From Aplectana chamaeleonis (Eukaryota; Nematoda; Chromadorea; Rhabditida; Cosmocercidae): a stretch of DNA of 64,000 nucleotides. The position numbers and the translations under genes are program-made. This document shows, piece after piece, positions 53,270-63,826 of this stretch. Under the pieces are notes generated by a model, which worked only from the letters and a program-made list of their open reading frames with translations, was not told the DNA's origin and ran no database searches. Each line of letters starts with the position of its first letter. Within the stretch, counting starts at the first letter, position 1. The stretch covers positions 62,001 through 126,000 of the forward strand of contig JAPDOI010000418.1 of NCBI GenBank assembly GCA_029168955.1. The letters run 5' to 3'.

Positions 53270-54125
53270 ATCAAGGCCTCTCCGGGCGGTACGCCGGCAA
53301 GTTGCGGGCGGATAGCTGCTCATCGTAACCTCAGCGGGCGGATCGCTGCCTCTCGTCGTCTCAGCGGGCGGATCGCTGCATTTTGGCGGGCGGATAGCGG
53401 CACCTGGGAAAGTTGGTCACGCTAGCGGGCGGATCGCCGGCAAGCTTTGAAGCGGCGATCCGCCCGCAACCTGCCAGCGATCCGCCCGAAAGCGCTTTGA
53501 TAGCCAGTGATTCACCCGCTCAGCTATGAGATGCAGTGATCCGTCCGCAACCTGCCAGCGATCCGCCCGCCAGGGCTTTGATAGCCAGCGATCCGCCCGC
53601 TCGAATTTCACACGGTGAAACTTGTCAATCACTGACGAGTTCTTTTCTGTTATCACTATCATGCTCAGAGTAAACAAACTGAAGCGTATAAAAGGCGCTC
53701 CATCGCACTAAATGCTTACTTGGCGTTTCGAGGCCGATCCTGGAAGGTGTTCTCAACTCACCTTCGAAGGATCACTCAGAAGCCGAAGAATAATTTTTGG
53801 CAGCTGAGGGGATGGTCATCACCGATAGGGGGGGGTGGTCCCGCACACGGAGACCGTGGTGGGAACCACCGAGAACCAACATGTGGCATCGAGGGCGGAT
53901 CGCTGGCTAATGGCGGGCGGCTCGCTGGCTAGTGGCGCGCGGATTGCTGGCAACTGGCGGGCGGATCGCTGACTTCTGCCGGGCGGATCGCTGGCTACTG
54001 CCGGGCGGATAGCTGGCTAATGACGGGCGGATCGCTGGCTGATGACGGGCGGATCGCTGGCTACTGGCGGGCGGATGGTTGGGGATGTCGATCCGCCCGC
54101 CAAAAGCCAGCGATCCGCCCGCCCC
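53270..54125. repeat. GGGCGGATCGCTGGC iteron-like fold-back array
   Basis: About 20 copies of a ~24-bp unit built on GCGGGCGGATCGCTGGC. Direct copies lie at 53280-53440 and 53890-54080; inverted copies (GCCAGCGATCCGCCCGC) at 53450-53605 and 54088-54125. The 280-bp middle is unique and non-coding. Frames across the array are artefacts. Confidence 0.85.
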
Positions 54126-54207
54126 TACTGTCTGAGCTTACTCATTACAACTAAAATTATGCAAGAATCAATATAAATCTTTCGTGAATAAAACTATAGT
54201 TGTGCAA

Positions 54208-54302
54208 GAGCAACAGCAGTGGCCCAGACAGCAACAGAAGCGAACTCGCAAATGGGAAGAACGAGCCGAACTCTCAGGCATCAGGGGACCGACAATCTTT
54301 CG
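54208..54302 (+). repeat. GCAACAG/GGCGGCTC repeat, partial
   Basis: GAGCAACAGCAGTGGCCCAG, GACAGCAACAGAAGC and AAGAACGAGCCGAACTCTCA match the family at 5519-5921; the GGCGGCTC half is degraded. Confidence 0.5.
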
Positions 54303-54304
54303 AG

Positions 54305-55042
54305 TGCAATTCATAGGAATGCATCACTATTGCACAAATCTTCAACAATTCATACTATCGACATTCTAGATTGCAAACTAGGATTTACTCCTGCTCAGCA
54401 GGCAGAAAACAAATTACGAGAAATCTCTGACTCTGAACCTATAATATGTACGTAGTAAGAAAACTCAAAATCTCTTGTTTCAAGCACATTTTCAGAAGAA
54501 AACCAGGGAAATTGTAAGCGAAAGGCTTTCTGCGCCTCCTGTTCTGCTCTAGGTAAGAAAAAGTTCAATCAAACACCAATCTCATCGTCATAATGTCTGA
54601 TCGGTCGCACACGGAAATAAACGCATTGAAAGTGCACATCTAGCTGGATTGATGGGTGACTTTTGAGGATAGAAAGTGTATTTTGGGGCACCGGAAATGG
54701 CTGTGAGTTTATCTGAGTGTCAGTCGAGTTCCGCAGCAGCCGCCGTGGGGTATCCACGAGAAATGCGTAACAGCTGTCCCCTAGGGGTGAGCGGACGGAT
54801 CGTTTTTCCCATGGATCAGTTTAACACTACGGCTAATCCGAAATCAAGCGAAAAAATGGTACACTAAGATTTTGTCTAGAATTGGCTGAAAATGTCTGAA
54901 CGGACTGAGGGGAGTATTCAGAGCAAACTTTCGAGAAAAACCTGGAAACAGTGATACTTAAAAAGTTTGATTTAGGGCCTGATAGATACATTCCTGCGGA
55001 GTTGTCAAACTATGAATTTTTAGAATATTATTTTTAAAGGTA
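54305..55042. other. No convincing gene
   Basis: 54370-54446 translates to a short protein-like run (CKLGFTPAQQAENKLREIS) but has no supporting context. Confidence 0.35.
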
Positions 55043-55554
55043 GGTAGGGTTCTACAGTTTACTGCAATGTTAAAAGGACAACGTGCAGTTGCGGTCACAC
55101 GCTAAAACTACGGTGGAAAACCTGCCCCTTCGCCAGATTTCATTATCGATCGACTGCACAGCTGATTTTCTGGGTGAGTTACGATTTTTCTTTTTTGTTT
55201 CTTGCTTGTTTCGGCATTATTTCTGTTTCTGACTGTTTAAATATCGGGATTAGGGGCTTTTCTTAGTGCGTAGAAGACATTAGCCATTTTTTTCTGGGCC
55301 TCGAAGTATCATTTTTTCAAAATTCTGTTTTTAAATTGAAAAAAACGGCAAGTTCCTCTCGCACACTAAGAAAAGCCCCTATTCGCAATAAAATAAGAGT
55401 CAGAAACAAAAAATGGAGCAGAAGCAAGCGTGAATTATAAAAAAAAGTAACTCATCCACAAAACTGGCGGTGCTGTCAATCGATAATGAAATCTTCCACG
55501 GTTGACCGCAACCGCACCACGTCCTTCTAACATTGCCGTAAACTGTAACTACCC
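55043..55554. mobile_element. Fold-back MITE, CAGTTTACTGCAATGTTA family (512 bp)
   Basis: Left end GGGTTCTACAGTTTACTGCA and inverted right end GGGTAGTTACAGTTTACGGC. Inner arms include CAGATTTCATTATCGATCGA and GGGGCTTTTCTTAGTG. The left arm has ~35 bp extra. Non-coding. Confidence 0.75.
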
Positions 55555-55555
55555 A

Positions 55556-56298
55556 GAGTACGAAGGCTATCTAAGGAAGTTTCTGAAGCGAGAAACGCAT
55601 CTGCGGTAAGGGATTGTTTTTCATCTCTTTGGCATCCATACTAAAACTGCTTACAATCCCGCCTCGAGCTACTGTTCCCAAGACGTAATAAGCTCAAGAC
55701 GGTCGTTTCCTGTACTCGAAGTCAGTGTTCACGATAAGAAACCGTATTCTATTTTCTAATGTTTTTGAGTAGGTAAGTTCACGAAGTAGAGGTTAATAGG
55801 GAAAAGCCCCCACAGAACTCTCAAAAAACCGAGGAAAAACGGTTCGAAGAAACATCTTAAACTTTAATTACGCCTCTTTGGTGTGTTTTGGGGGCTACAA
55901 ACTTTGAACAATCCAGGCGTCGTAAATGGTTTTGCGCTTCTAAATTGTAAGGTGAGTGATTCTCTTTTCTGTTTCTTGAACCGGAAACTGTCTAAAAATA
56001 AGATGGACCAATGTACATGTTTGGATGCTGGAATCTTTCGCGATAAAGAATATTCGAAAATGCGGCAACTGTTCCTCTGGTGAAACGAACACAGGGCAAC
56101 TGTTACATGACGTGGGCGAGGCGAACCAACGGGTCAACAGGTTCACGGGATTTTCGTCCACATCCTGACCGTTTTTCGTCGTACTTTCATTTTTATACCT
56201 TTTAGAGGGACCTTAAGCTTATGTTTCCTGCGAAAAAAAAACGGCTAAGAGACCAAATAGACTCCCGCCGTTGAAAGACGCGGCAGCATGCTATGGAG
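55556..56298. other. No feature recognised
   Basis: Short chance frames only. Confidence 0.4.
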
Positions 56299-56304
56299 GA
56301 GTAT

Positions 56305-56445
56305 CGGGTGGTGGCCATCGTGTATCAACACCCCTGAGGAGGCGGAAGAAACGGGGGAGCCCGTGTTGCGTCCAGTCAGGAACCTCGCTCCTCCCCCGTT
56401 TCTCCCGCCTCTTCAGGGGTGTTGATGCACGATGGTCACCACCCG
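56305..56445. repeat. Long near-perfect hairpin (55-bp stem, 31-nt loop)
   Basis: Arms 56305-56359 and 56391-56445, beginning CGGGTGGTGGCCATCGTG. Of 55 positions, 51 are Watson-Crick on the plus strand, three more become G-U pairs in RNA and one is A-C. The flanks continue imperfectly (GAGTATC). It may be a MITE or the template for a hairpin RNA; transcription is unknown. Confidence 0.75.
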
Positions 56446-56449
56446 GGAG

Positions 56450-56819
56450 TATCGATCATCCGGTGCCGCACGATCGATTCCCCTACATGACATACTGCAG
56501 CGCCTTTCAGCGGTGGGAGTCTATTCGGCCTTTAACTTTTCATCGTGAACACCGCCTTAACAATGTTCCAAAGTTCACTTTGAAATTTCTCCAAGCTATT
56601 ATTTGAAGTGATGATAATGTACCTGGGGTATAATTCTCTTTTTTTAGAGTTTTCAACTTGATTCGTTCAAAGATTCCCATTAGGAGGAATTTTCGGAGGC
56701 TAAAGCGACTTTTGATGCTTCCTGCGATGCTACGATAAATGTGGTTCAAATTTTTCTCTGGTTCTTATTTGGAGTGACTAACTCTAATCTGAAGTCCGTT
56801 CATCGATTTTTGGCAGCCT
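56450..56819. other. No feature recognised
   Basis: Nothing identified. Confidence 0.4.
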
Positions 56820-56945
56820 AGAGTACGGTGGGTATACGCTAGTTCGGTCAAAGTCTCAGAGTTCGCTCAAAATTTCTGCGACTATTTGAGTGATGGAAAC
56901 GAATTTGATGTCCATTTGTCGATTTTCGGAATATTGAGGAACAGC
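56820..56945 (+). repeat. TACGGTGGGTATACG repeat, copy 2
   Basis: Homologous to the minus strand of 6285-6405 (GTACGGTGGGTATACGCTAG at the left, TTTGTCGATTTTCGG at the right). Confidence 0.5.
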
Positions 56946-57337
56946 CCCCTAAACGACAGTGAACCTACCGTAACCTACAGTGAACCTCTGGGAATGATAT
57001 TAACAAGCTAATTCCTTTCCGCAGATGCGTTAGACGCTCTAGTCACTTCCCTCAGAACCATAGAACCTTTATCGCACATGAATTTTTCAACGTTAATAGC
57101 CCTCATCTGATTTGCTAGGGGCCTTGCACTATGCAGCAGAGAAAATCGCAAATAAGTTCAATTTCCGTTCATATACTTAGCAAAGAGGGTGCTTCCCAAA
57201 AAAAAGTAGTAAATTAGCCGCATCAAAATGACTCAATAACCGGGAAAAGCCAATAAAAAAAGGTCGGCATTTCCCCTAAATCTCTCCTTCTCTTTATTAT
57301 AAATGCTCTGGCTCCGAGTCAAATTTACTCTGTTCCG

Positions 57338-57400
57338 TCGCGCGCTTATGCGGAGCGAGGGTAGAGACAGCGAGAAAGTGTGAGGAGAAGGAGACGCAGC
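57338..57400. repeat. GCGGAGCGA/GAGAAAGTGTG repeat, copy 2
   Basis: TTATGCGGAGCGAGGGTAGA, then GAGAAAGTGTGAGGAGAAGG and AGACGCAGC match 4006-4068. Confidence 0.5.
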
Positions 57401-57473
57401 GTACGCGCGCAGACGCACGCGATGAACGGAAATAAATTTCACCCGGAAACAGAGGATACATACATACAGTTCA

Positions 57474-57605
57474 TCTACGCAATCGCGTTCGGTCCGCAAA
57501 GGTTGCGAAAGCGTATTGCGACGCTTTCGAAGATCCTCAGACAGGGATGTCGGATCACCCGTGCGGTTTTCGCTTTTTTATTGCCGCAACCGCGCTTCGC
57601 ATTTA
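57474..57605. mobile_element. AAAGTGCACGCTGATTGCG fold-back family, partial copy
   Basis: GGTTGCGAAAGCGTATTGCG, CAGACAGGGATGTCGGATCA and CGCAACCGCGC are half-element sequences of the family that is complete at 57615-57861. Confidence 0.55.
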
Positions 57606-57614
57606 TACATACAG

Positions 57615-57861
57615 TTCACCTCCGCACTGCCGTTCATTCCACAAAGTGCATGCTGATTGCGAAAGCGTGGTGCGGAGCGGTTGCGAATATCCTCGGACAG
57701 AGATGTGGAATCACCCGAGAGGTTGGTTGAATCACCCGGCACCAGAGGCAAAACCGCCCGGGTGATCCCACATCCCTGTCTGAGGATGCTCGCAACCGCG
57801 CCGCAGCACACTTTCGCAATGAGCGTGCACTTTGCGGACTGAACGGCAGTGCGGAGGTGAA
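57615..57861. mobile_element. AAAGTGCACGCTGATTGCG fold-back MITE (247 bp)
   Basis: Ends TTCACCTCCGCACTGCCGTT, inverted at the right. The arms continue through GATTGCGAAAGCGTG, GGTTGCGA and GATGTGGAATCACCC to a short centre. A second copy lies at 60574-60803. Confidence 0.8.
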
Positions 57862-57863
57862 AG

Positions 57864-58015
57864 GTAACATCGGCATGGATCTTGAGGAGACTTTGCGTTT
57901 ACTGTTGAAGTTTGGCGCAAACTCGGTACGTCTATGTTATAACATATGACACCGAGTTTGCGCCAACCTTCAACAGTGAACGCAAATTCTCTTCACGATC
58001 CATACCGACGTTACA
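57864..58015. mobile_element. 152-bp near-perfect palindrome
   Basis: Each half is ~76 bp: GTAACATCGGCATGGATC, TTTGCGTTTACTGTTGAAG and TGGCGCAAACTCGGT at the left face their inverted forms at the right, with TGTTATAACA at the centre. It abuts the MITE at 57615-57861 within 2 bp. One arm is also present at 51525-51600. Confidence 0.75.
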
Positions 58016-58019
58016 TGTA

Positions 58020-58977
58020 ACCAAATAAACTAAATAAAGAAAAAGTTGAAGAAGTAATAATAGCGAAGTCTCCAGGACAAGTTTAAACCGTAATGCTCAC
58101 GCCCACCTTAGCTCATATAAATATCAGCAGAACTCGGTATGGTAATGCCAACTTGAAGGCATGGTCGTCCGACAGCAGACAATTTTGTGGAACTGAATGC
58201 ATAAATTCGCGCTCTGCTCGAGTAAAGTGTTCCTAGACGCGATTTATGTCGCCTGAAGAACTCATTGAAGTTAACTAAACCAGTTATCAAGAGTCAAGGT
58301 GCGTGATTAACTCTAGAATGCAATCCGATTAAGTGTGACGACAGTGCACATACTGCAGTACTTGAGAGAGGCAAAGAACATTCTTTGGTAAGAAGATTTT
58401 TCATACCAAATTTTTCAGTCTACTCTTAGCCTATGAAGGTCCTCAACCTCTCGACCATAGAAAAATTAGCACAAGAAGTTGTCAAAATCTCAATGTTCGG
58501 TGAAGAATTTTAGATAGAGTAGCATTCGAGTTTATGGTAAATAGGATAAAAAGTCTACAAAAAAGTCCACCAGTACGCTATGGAAACTATCACGCAGTGG
58601 TGAATCACTAAGCATGTCGAAAATGCAATTTCCAACTGCCATTCACAGCTTTCCAGACGAAAGAATGGTCACGGGGTCGTGCAACAACAGGGAAAGTGAT
58701 TCACCACCGAATGAAATCGCTTCCACCGAACCCACCGTTGGATTTAGTCGACAGAAATCCTCCTCTGAGCAAATTCTAGACGTTTCCACGAAAAACAATG
58801 TCTTAGTGAGATCTAAAGGATAGCTATTGAGTATACTTGGACCGAATCGTATGATCGAATCATCAACCTCAATAAAAAAGTCGACTTCGATTCCGTTGAG
58901 TATGTATGTAACTACAGTTAGGTCCGCGGTTTGCTTCTTCATAAAAAAAAAACTATAAATCTCACTCGCGGCCGGTT
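58020..58977. other. No convincing gene
   Basis: A 132-codon minus frame starts inside the adjacent MITE and is accidental. Nothing else was seen. Confidence 0.4.
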
Positions 58978-59260
58978 TACTGTGCTTATCTGAACCCAAT
59001 TCCGGTCCGCAATTGCGTCTTGACACGCTTTGCGGCCGCACGCGCTCGAGTCAGTCGGGTTTCCAACGCCAAAGCCGACTCGGTGTATCTTTTTCATACA
59101 ATTTTCTCCAATTTTTCTTAGTTTCCAGTTTCCAAAACCCATCTAGAGTCAGCAGATTGGCGGCTACGGCGCTGGAAGCTCTTCTGACTCGGGAGCGTGC
59201 GGCCGCAAAGCATGCCGAGACGCAATCGCGGATCGGAATTTGGCCCTGATAAGCACAGTA
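58978..59260 (-). mobile_element. TA-flanked MITE, copy 6 (inverted)
   Basis: Same ends as the other copies. Orientation is as at 21371-21654, from CAAAGCCGACTCGGT and CATCTAGAGTCAGCAGATTG. Confidence 0.85.
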
Positions 59261-59261
59261 A

Positions 59262-60131
59262 ATCTCATGGGCGGCTGGCGGTATGGTAAACTGATCAGCT
59301 GCGCGTTTCTCACGGCCCGAATCGATTAGCGGGCTGGCGAACGCGACCGCCTTCCCTGCCGCGGGTGAGATTTGAATGTTTTTTTTCGACGAAGCAAGCC
59401 ACGGGCAAAACTATACATGCAACAACGGGGGGAGTCGCATTAGCCCTTGTGATTACCGAAAACTGCCGGTTATGCTAGCTTTCTGAATGAGTTAGCTTTT
59501 CGTAGTCAAAGCAGGAGGACGACCCCTTCCCCTTTTTGTTGGCAGGATCTTATTCAAGCTTCAAAGGGTTGGAACTTTTGGAGATTTCAATGAGAGTGGA
59601 GTAGTTGCCCCCAACCCCCCCCCCTAATATCGGAACCAGACAGGGTCAAAGAGACCGTTGCCCAGTACCTTGGTGAACTATCAAGATATCACAAAATTTT
59701 GAACTCCGGAAAGTTCTAGATATTTAACTTCGTATGGAAACACTGCCTAAACTTTTTTATTTTCTGTTCAACACTTTGATGTCTTCCCTCATTTTCCATA
59801 TGTTTTTTTTTCAAGTCTTCGTGTGCCGTTCAAATCGCTAGTTGGGTCGAATAAAGAAGTTACTCAAATTCCGAAACGTTTTATTCAAAAAGTTAATCAT
59901 TCAAAAATGTGTGATTTTCGACTTTTCCGACAAAGTCGGTCAATCGAAAGTTGAAATTGTGGACAAGTTCAAAAGTCGTTCATTCGAAAAAATCTGGTTC
60001 CCGACTTCTTCGAATAGGGGATCATTCGAAAAAATAGAATTTGCTTAAGGATACTATTGACTACATACCGCTCTCATCAAGGCCGTAAGACTTCACTAAC
60101 AAACGACAACTGCTAACAAACAACTAATCTG
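59262..60131. other. No feature recognised
   Basis: A C-run near 59617 and AT-rich DNA; no gene. Confidence 0.4.
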
Positions 60132-60179
60132 TTAGGTAGATGCAAAAGTTTCCGGACTTTTCACGACTTTGAATAAAAA

Positions 60180-60470
60180 ATAATGATCGCAAAAACGAAC
60201 AAGGCTCACCCAACAAAATAATTTCCATCACATTCAAGGATCCGTCGGCATTGATTGGGCAGATCATGAGTTCACCACGCGTTGGACTCTTGCTGTTTCG
60301 AGTCGAAATATTCTTCTAAGGCCATTTTGACTTCGTCATCGTTAGTGTAGTAGACTGTTTTCCATCCAGGAAGTGCTGCATCGAGCGGAACAGATGGTAG
60401 TCGGAAGAAAAAAGATCTGGGCTATATGGAGGGTGGGGAAGAATTTCCCAGCCCAGGTCCAGCAGTTTGT
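60180..60470 (-). pseudogene. Mariner transposase C-terminus, left arm
   Basis: The minus strand reads LLDLGWEILPHPPYSPDL, SSDYHLFRSMQHFLDGKQS and then shifts frame. The third catalytic Asp (SSDYH) is kept. It lacks the MITE found in the right arm, so it records the pre-insertion sequence. Confidence 0.7.
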
Positions 60471-60523
60471 GTCCGTCTTCTTCACGTCAATGCTCGGCCA
60501 CACGTATCACCTGTAACCCGACA

Positions 60524-60996
60524 GAAACTGCTGGACCTGGGCTGGGAAGTTCTTCCTCACCCTCCATATGCACTTCAACTCTGCGCATTGCCGTCCAGTC
60601 CGCAAAGTGCACGCTGATGGCGAAAGCGTGCTGCGGTGTGGTTGCGATTATTCTCGGACAGGAATGTCGGGTCACCCAAGCGGTTTTTGCCTTTGGTGCC
60701 CGGTTGAGCCCACATCCCTGTTTGAGGATGCTCGCAACCGCGCCGCAATCCGCTTTCGCAATCAGCGTGCACTTTATGGCCTGAACCGCAATGGGCAGTT
60801 GAACTGTAGACCAGATCTTGCTCCTTCCGATTACCATCCGTTCGGCTCGATGCAGCACTTCTTGGATGAAAAACAGTTCACTAACGATGACGAAGTCAAA
60901 ATGGCCCTAGAAGAATACTTCGACTGGAAACAGCCAGAGTTCTACGCGTCGGGAATTCATGATCTGCCCAATCGGTGGCGGAGGATTCTTGAATGA
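60524..60996 (+). pseudogene. Mariner transposase C-terminus, right arm, split by a MITE
   Basis: LLDLGWEVLPHPPYA precedes the MITE. After it come LAPSDYHPFGSMQHFLDEKQ, ALEEYFDWKQPEFYASGIHD and RWRRILE, ending at 60996. The third Asp (APSDYH) is present. This is the conserved end of mariner transposases (about 340 residues when complete). Confidence 0.75.
60574..60803. mobile_element. Nested fold-back MITE (230 bp)
   Basis: Ends TTCAACTCTGCGCATTGCC and inverted TTCAACTGCCCATTGCGG; AAAGTGCACGCTGAT arms as at 57615-57861. It interrupts the mariner codons between PHPPYA and the PDLAPSD block. The flanks ATATGCAC and CTGTAGAC could be a decayed 8-bp duplication (4 of 8 match), which is uncertain. 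Confidence 0.75.
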
Positions 60997-61093
60997 GATG
61001 AAAATTATTTTGTTGGGTCAACCTTGTTTGTTTTTGAAATAAATGTTTTTATTCAAAGTCGTGAAAAGTCCGGAAATTTTTGCATCAACCTAA

Positions 61094-61789
61094 TATTTTC
61101 GAATACGCAAGAAATGCAAACGGAAAAAGGCTATTGTTGGGTTACGCATTTCAAATGAGCGTACTGTAGGTTTCGCCATAATCGACGGCAAGTTGTAATC
61201 TTGCCTAAATTGTGAAGATAAACACCAAAAACGGCTTACTTGCTAGCACAAACAGAAGCCTTTTTGCAGAAAAAAAACTATTTTCGATCTATTCAAGTGT
61301 AAACATTTATTCAGTAGTTTTTTTGTATCCTGTTATTTTTTGTTCGGAGTCATTCGTTACGTCGAATACCACTGCACCATCCTTTTTTTCTCTTAAAGCC
61401 CTCTTGCAGGCCCAAATTCTTGCTCTCTGAGCACTTCGTATTCCCTAATGGAGTTACCTTTTTTACACATGGCTGTCAGCTATGTATTCTCTGAAATGTC
61501 GCGTAATACTGAATGGGCCATGATTGCGGAGCTTTCCTAGGCACAATTCCTGGCAATCTCAAGTAAAAAACATTGCCCGTTCTTTTCACACGTAAACATT
61601 ATTGAAGAGAATTTTTCACTGAACTATATTTACCAAAATGACTCTGCATGTTCTGCAGCTTCTTGTATGTTGGAGGTGATGATTTTTTATTTAAAATCTG
61701 AATGAAAGCTCCGTTCTAGACTTCATTCTCTCAAGTTTCTTTGAATTGTCCCTAAGAAAAATTGTTAACGAAATTTCAGGAGAAGGGAG
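61094..61789. other. No feature recognised
   Basis: AT-rich, no gene. Confidence 0.4.
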
Positions 61790-62625
61790 ATCTCAAAAAC
61801 GCATAGTATGTAGTGTGCAGCTCTCGCCTTGCAGCGAAAGCACGAACTGCCACAGGATGGCACGCATTCTCCAGATTATTTGGGAAAGAGGTGGCAAGAC
61901 AGTCAAGCACTCAGCTCCATTCGCAGGATAATGGTATACTACGTCGCCGTCGTGAACGACAGACATCTTATCTAGCACTGATCGCCGCGGGACCAGCATC
62001 GGGGCAAAGGCGGCGTTCATCGTGGCGAGGTATTTTGTTGGTCGTCGACTCATCTTAGCACAAATTCTGCCCTCTGTGCTTTTCAGACTCAATATGGGAT
62101 ACCGCGTCTCGTATCTTAGACTCCTTCGGAAGTTCGAGGCTGCTCAGTCCTTCCTGCTATTTTTCCGTCGATTCGTTCCCAATAGGCACCTCTCCAATGT
62201 CCTGTGTGTTGTTCTCAGGGCAACAGCAGTCCCTATGGTGTGGGCCCACGTCAGGGTACCATAGCAGAATGCGAGTAGCACCGAAGGGTCAAACAGGTGA
62301 GCACGCAGCTTGCTATCCTGGATCTCGTTGGTCACTCGGATTAAGCCCATCGCTGTCCACGCTGCTCTTCTTCGTCGGTCAATCTCCTGAGACATGTCGT
62401 TTTTCATGTTGAGTTTTCATATTAGGTAGACATTGCTATCGCCTAGATTCACTTCGTTTTCTTCCACGTAGATTGGTCCGCCGTCGCACCATTTGTTGGC
62501 CATCTTCTGGGTCTTCCCCTTCTACATTGTCGAACCAATCGCGCTGCCCACGCTATTCACTTTATTCAGCACTTTGTTCATCTCTTGAGTGCTGCCACTG
62601 TTGAGCACAATATCGTCTACGGCAG
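61790..62625 (-). pseudogene. RTE-type reverse transcriptase relic
   Basis: The minus strand begins AVDDIVLNS, a mutated form of the (F/Y)ADD catalytic box (codons at 62612-62623), then QEMNKVLNKVNSVG, a stop, NKWCDGGPIYVEENEVN, another stop, and a long clean run EIDRRRRAAWTAMGLIR, KLRAHLFDPSVL, LRTTHRTLERCLLG. Downstream, frames change and only fragments such as SRRPTKYLATM are readable. The order matches the thumb and C-terminal region of RTE-like elements. It is a different lineage from 15313-16269 and is far more decayed. No 5' part is present. Confidence 0.75.
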
Positions 62626-62629
62626 AATA

Positions 62630-63009
62630 CTGCTATCTCGGAGCCTCATTGCTGATCGAAAGGTTTATTGTGAGGCTTCAAACAATCTGCAAAAGTTCCA
62701 AAAAGGTTTATCGCGAAAATGTGTTCAAAATTCGCAAAAAACTCCTTCTCAAAACTTCGCTTCCGGTAAGCTTTCTGTGCTTCGCACCTTCTTCAGATCT
62801 GAAATACATAGATTACTGCTGCACTGGAATCCAATTGACAACAAACTGGCCTGGTCTGTCGTACTCTGTGGTTAGACCACGACTACGAATAAACGGAGTC
62901 CCACCCTTCATGCATCCTTAAATACTTAGAGACGCCGTGGGGCATCATGGAGAGGTATTACAGTAACCGAGAGCGGTTCACATTATCATGCAATGATCTG
63001 GAGCACTTC
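62630..63009. other. No feature recognised
   Basis: No gene identified; possibly flanking retroelement DNA. Confidence 0.3.
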
Positions 63010-63245
63010 ACTTAATTCGCCTCGGTTGTTTATTTCCGGGGATGACCGCTTAATCTGAATTGCCTCTAATATTTTCCTTTCTATCGTGTTTCCAACTGCG
63101 CGGTGCAACACTGAAATAGACAGCCCGGGTATTTCCGGGGATAACCGCTTAATCTCAATTGCCTCTAATATTTTCCTTTCTATCGTGTTTCCAACTGAGC
63201 GGTGCAACACTGAAATGCACACGAAACGCCTTTCGTAACTTGACC
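62985..63245 (-). pseudogene. Penelope-like GIY-YIG C-terminus with a 99-bp tandem duplication
   Basis: The minus strand encodes ISVLHRSVGNTIERKILEAI followed by EIKRLSPEI, and the block is repeated in frame (unit starts at 63031 and 63130), ending NNRGELSEVLQII. The catalytic Glu of GIY-YIG lies in KILEAIEI. The N-terminal half of the domain is missing. The duplication of 33 codons keeps the frame. Confidence 0.75.
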
Positions 63246-63826
63246 ATGACAAAGGACAGAGTCTGCACGTTTAGGTCGGAGGAAGTGGACTCCATGGTGG
63301 GCCGTATTCTAAGCGATAATGGTTATAATCACGCACGTACAAACTCATGGAGACCCTACAATACGCCGGACGGTGTTGCTTTGACTATGCCATACGTCAA
63401 CGAGCTTGTGGCACATGGAGTGAACAGTGTCGTGAAAAACGCATCGCTGCCTGTACGGCTCATGTTTCGTCCACCTCCTAACCTGAAAAGCATACTCACC
63501 TTTTCAAGGCCTTACGAAGATAGATGTGGGAGACGGGAGTGTGGTTACTGCACGGATAACAAAATTTGCCAATTAACTGGAACAGTTTACCTGATAGAGT
63601 GCCGAGGCTGTGGAGAAAAGTACGTGGGCGAAACAGGTAGGCCCTTACACAAACGGTTGGATGAACATCGTAGGGCCCTGAGAAACCCAGCTTCATATCC
63701 AACTAACAGCTTTGCAAGGCATAGGACGCCTAAGCATCTTCAGGAAACTCCCCCGGGCTGTTTATTTCAGTGTTGCACCGCTCAGTTGGAAACACGTTAG
63801 AAAGGAAAATATCAGAGACAATTGAG
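63246..63826 (+). pseudogene. Penelope-like element, linker plus GIY-YIG domain, frameshifted
   Basis: The Met at 63246 opens a 184-codon frame of Penelope-like type: LTMPYVNELV, LPVRLMFRPPPNLKSIL, then C-x4-C-x2-C (DRCGRRECGYC), then GIY-YIG core TGTVYLIECRGCGEKYVGET (Tyr and YIG-like YVG), RPLHKRLDEHRR (catalytic Arg). Near 63755-63765 the frame shifts. The continuation ISVLHRSVGNTLERKIS-ETIEI lies in another frame, and its LEA catalytic block is altered. It is then cut off by the MITE at 63827. Reverse transcriptase motifs are absent upstream. Confidence 0.8.

Larger units (their letters stand above)
60132..61093. mobile_element. Inverted-duplicate mariner (two 3' halves head to head)
   Basis: Both ends begin TTAGGT(A/T)GATGCAAAA followed by TTTCCGGACTTTTCACGAC. 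The arms stay homologous far beyond a normal terminal repeat. The left arm (60132 to ~60470, minus strand) and the right arm (~60524-61093, plus strand) each encode the same C-terminal mariner transposase region. The N-terminal half and the first two catalytic Asp are absent. TA flanks the right end only. The right arm carries the nested MITE at 60574-60803. Confidence 0.8.

Noticed and set aside
53417..53677. Minus frame with repeated ADRW/SKP motifs
   Set aside because: Translation of the GGGCGGATCGCTGGC iterons.
58643..59041. 132-codon minus frame
   Set aside because: Its start lies within the TA-MITE and nothing in it resembles a protein family.
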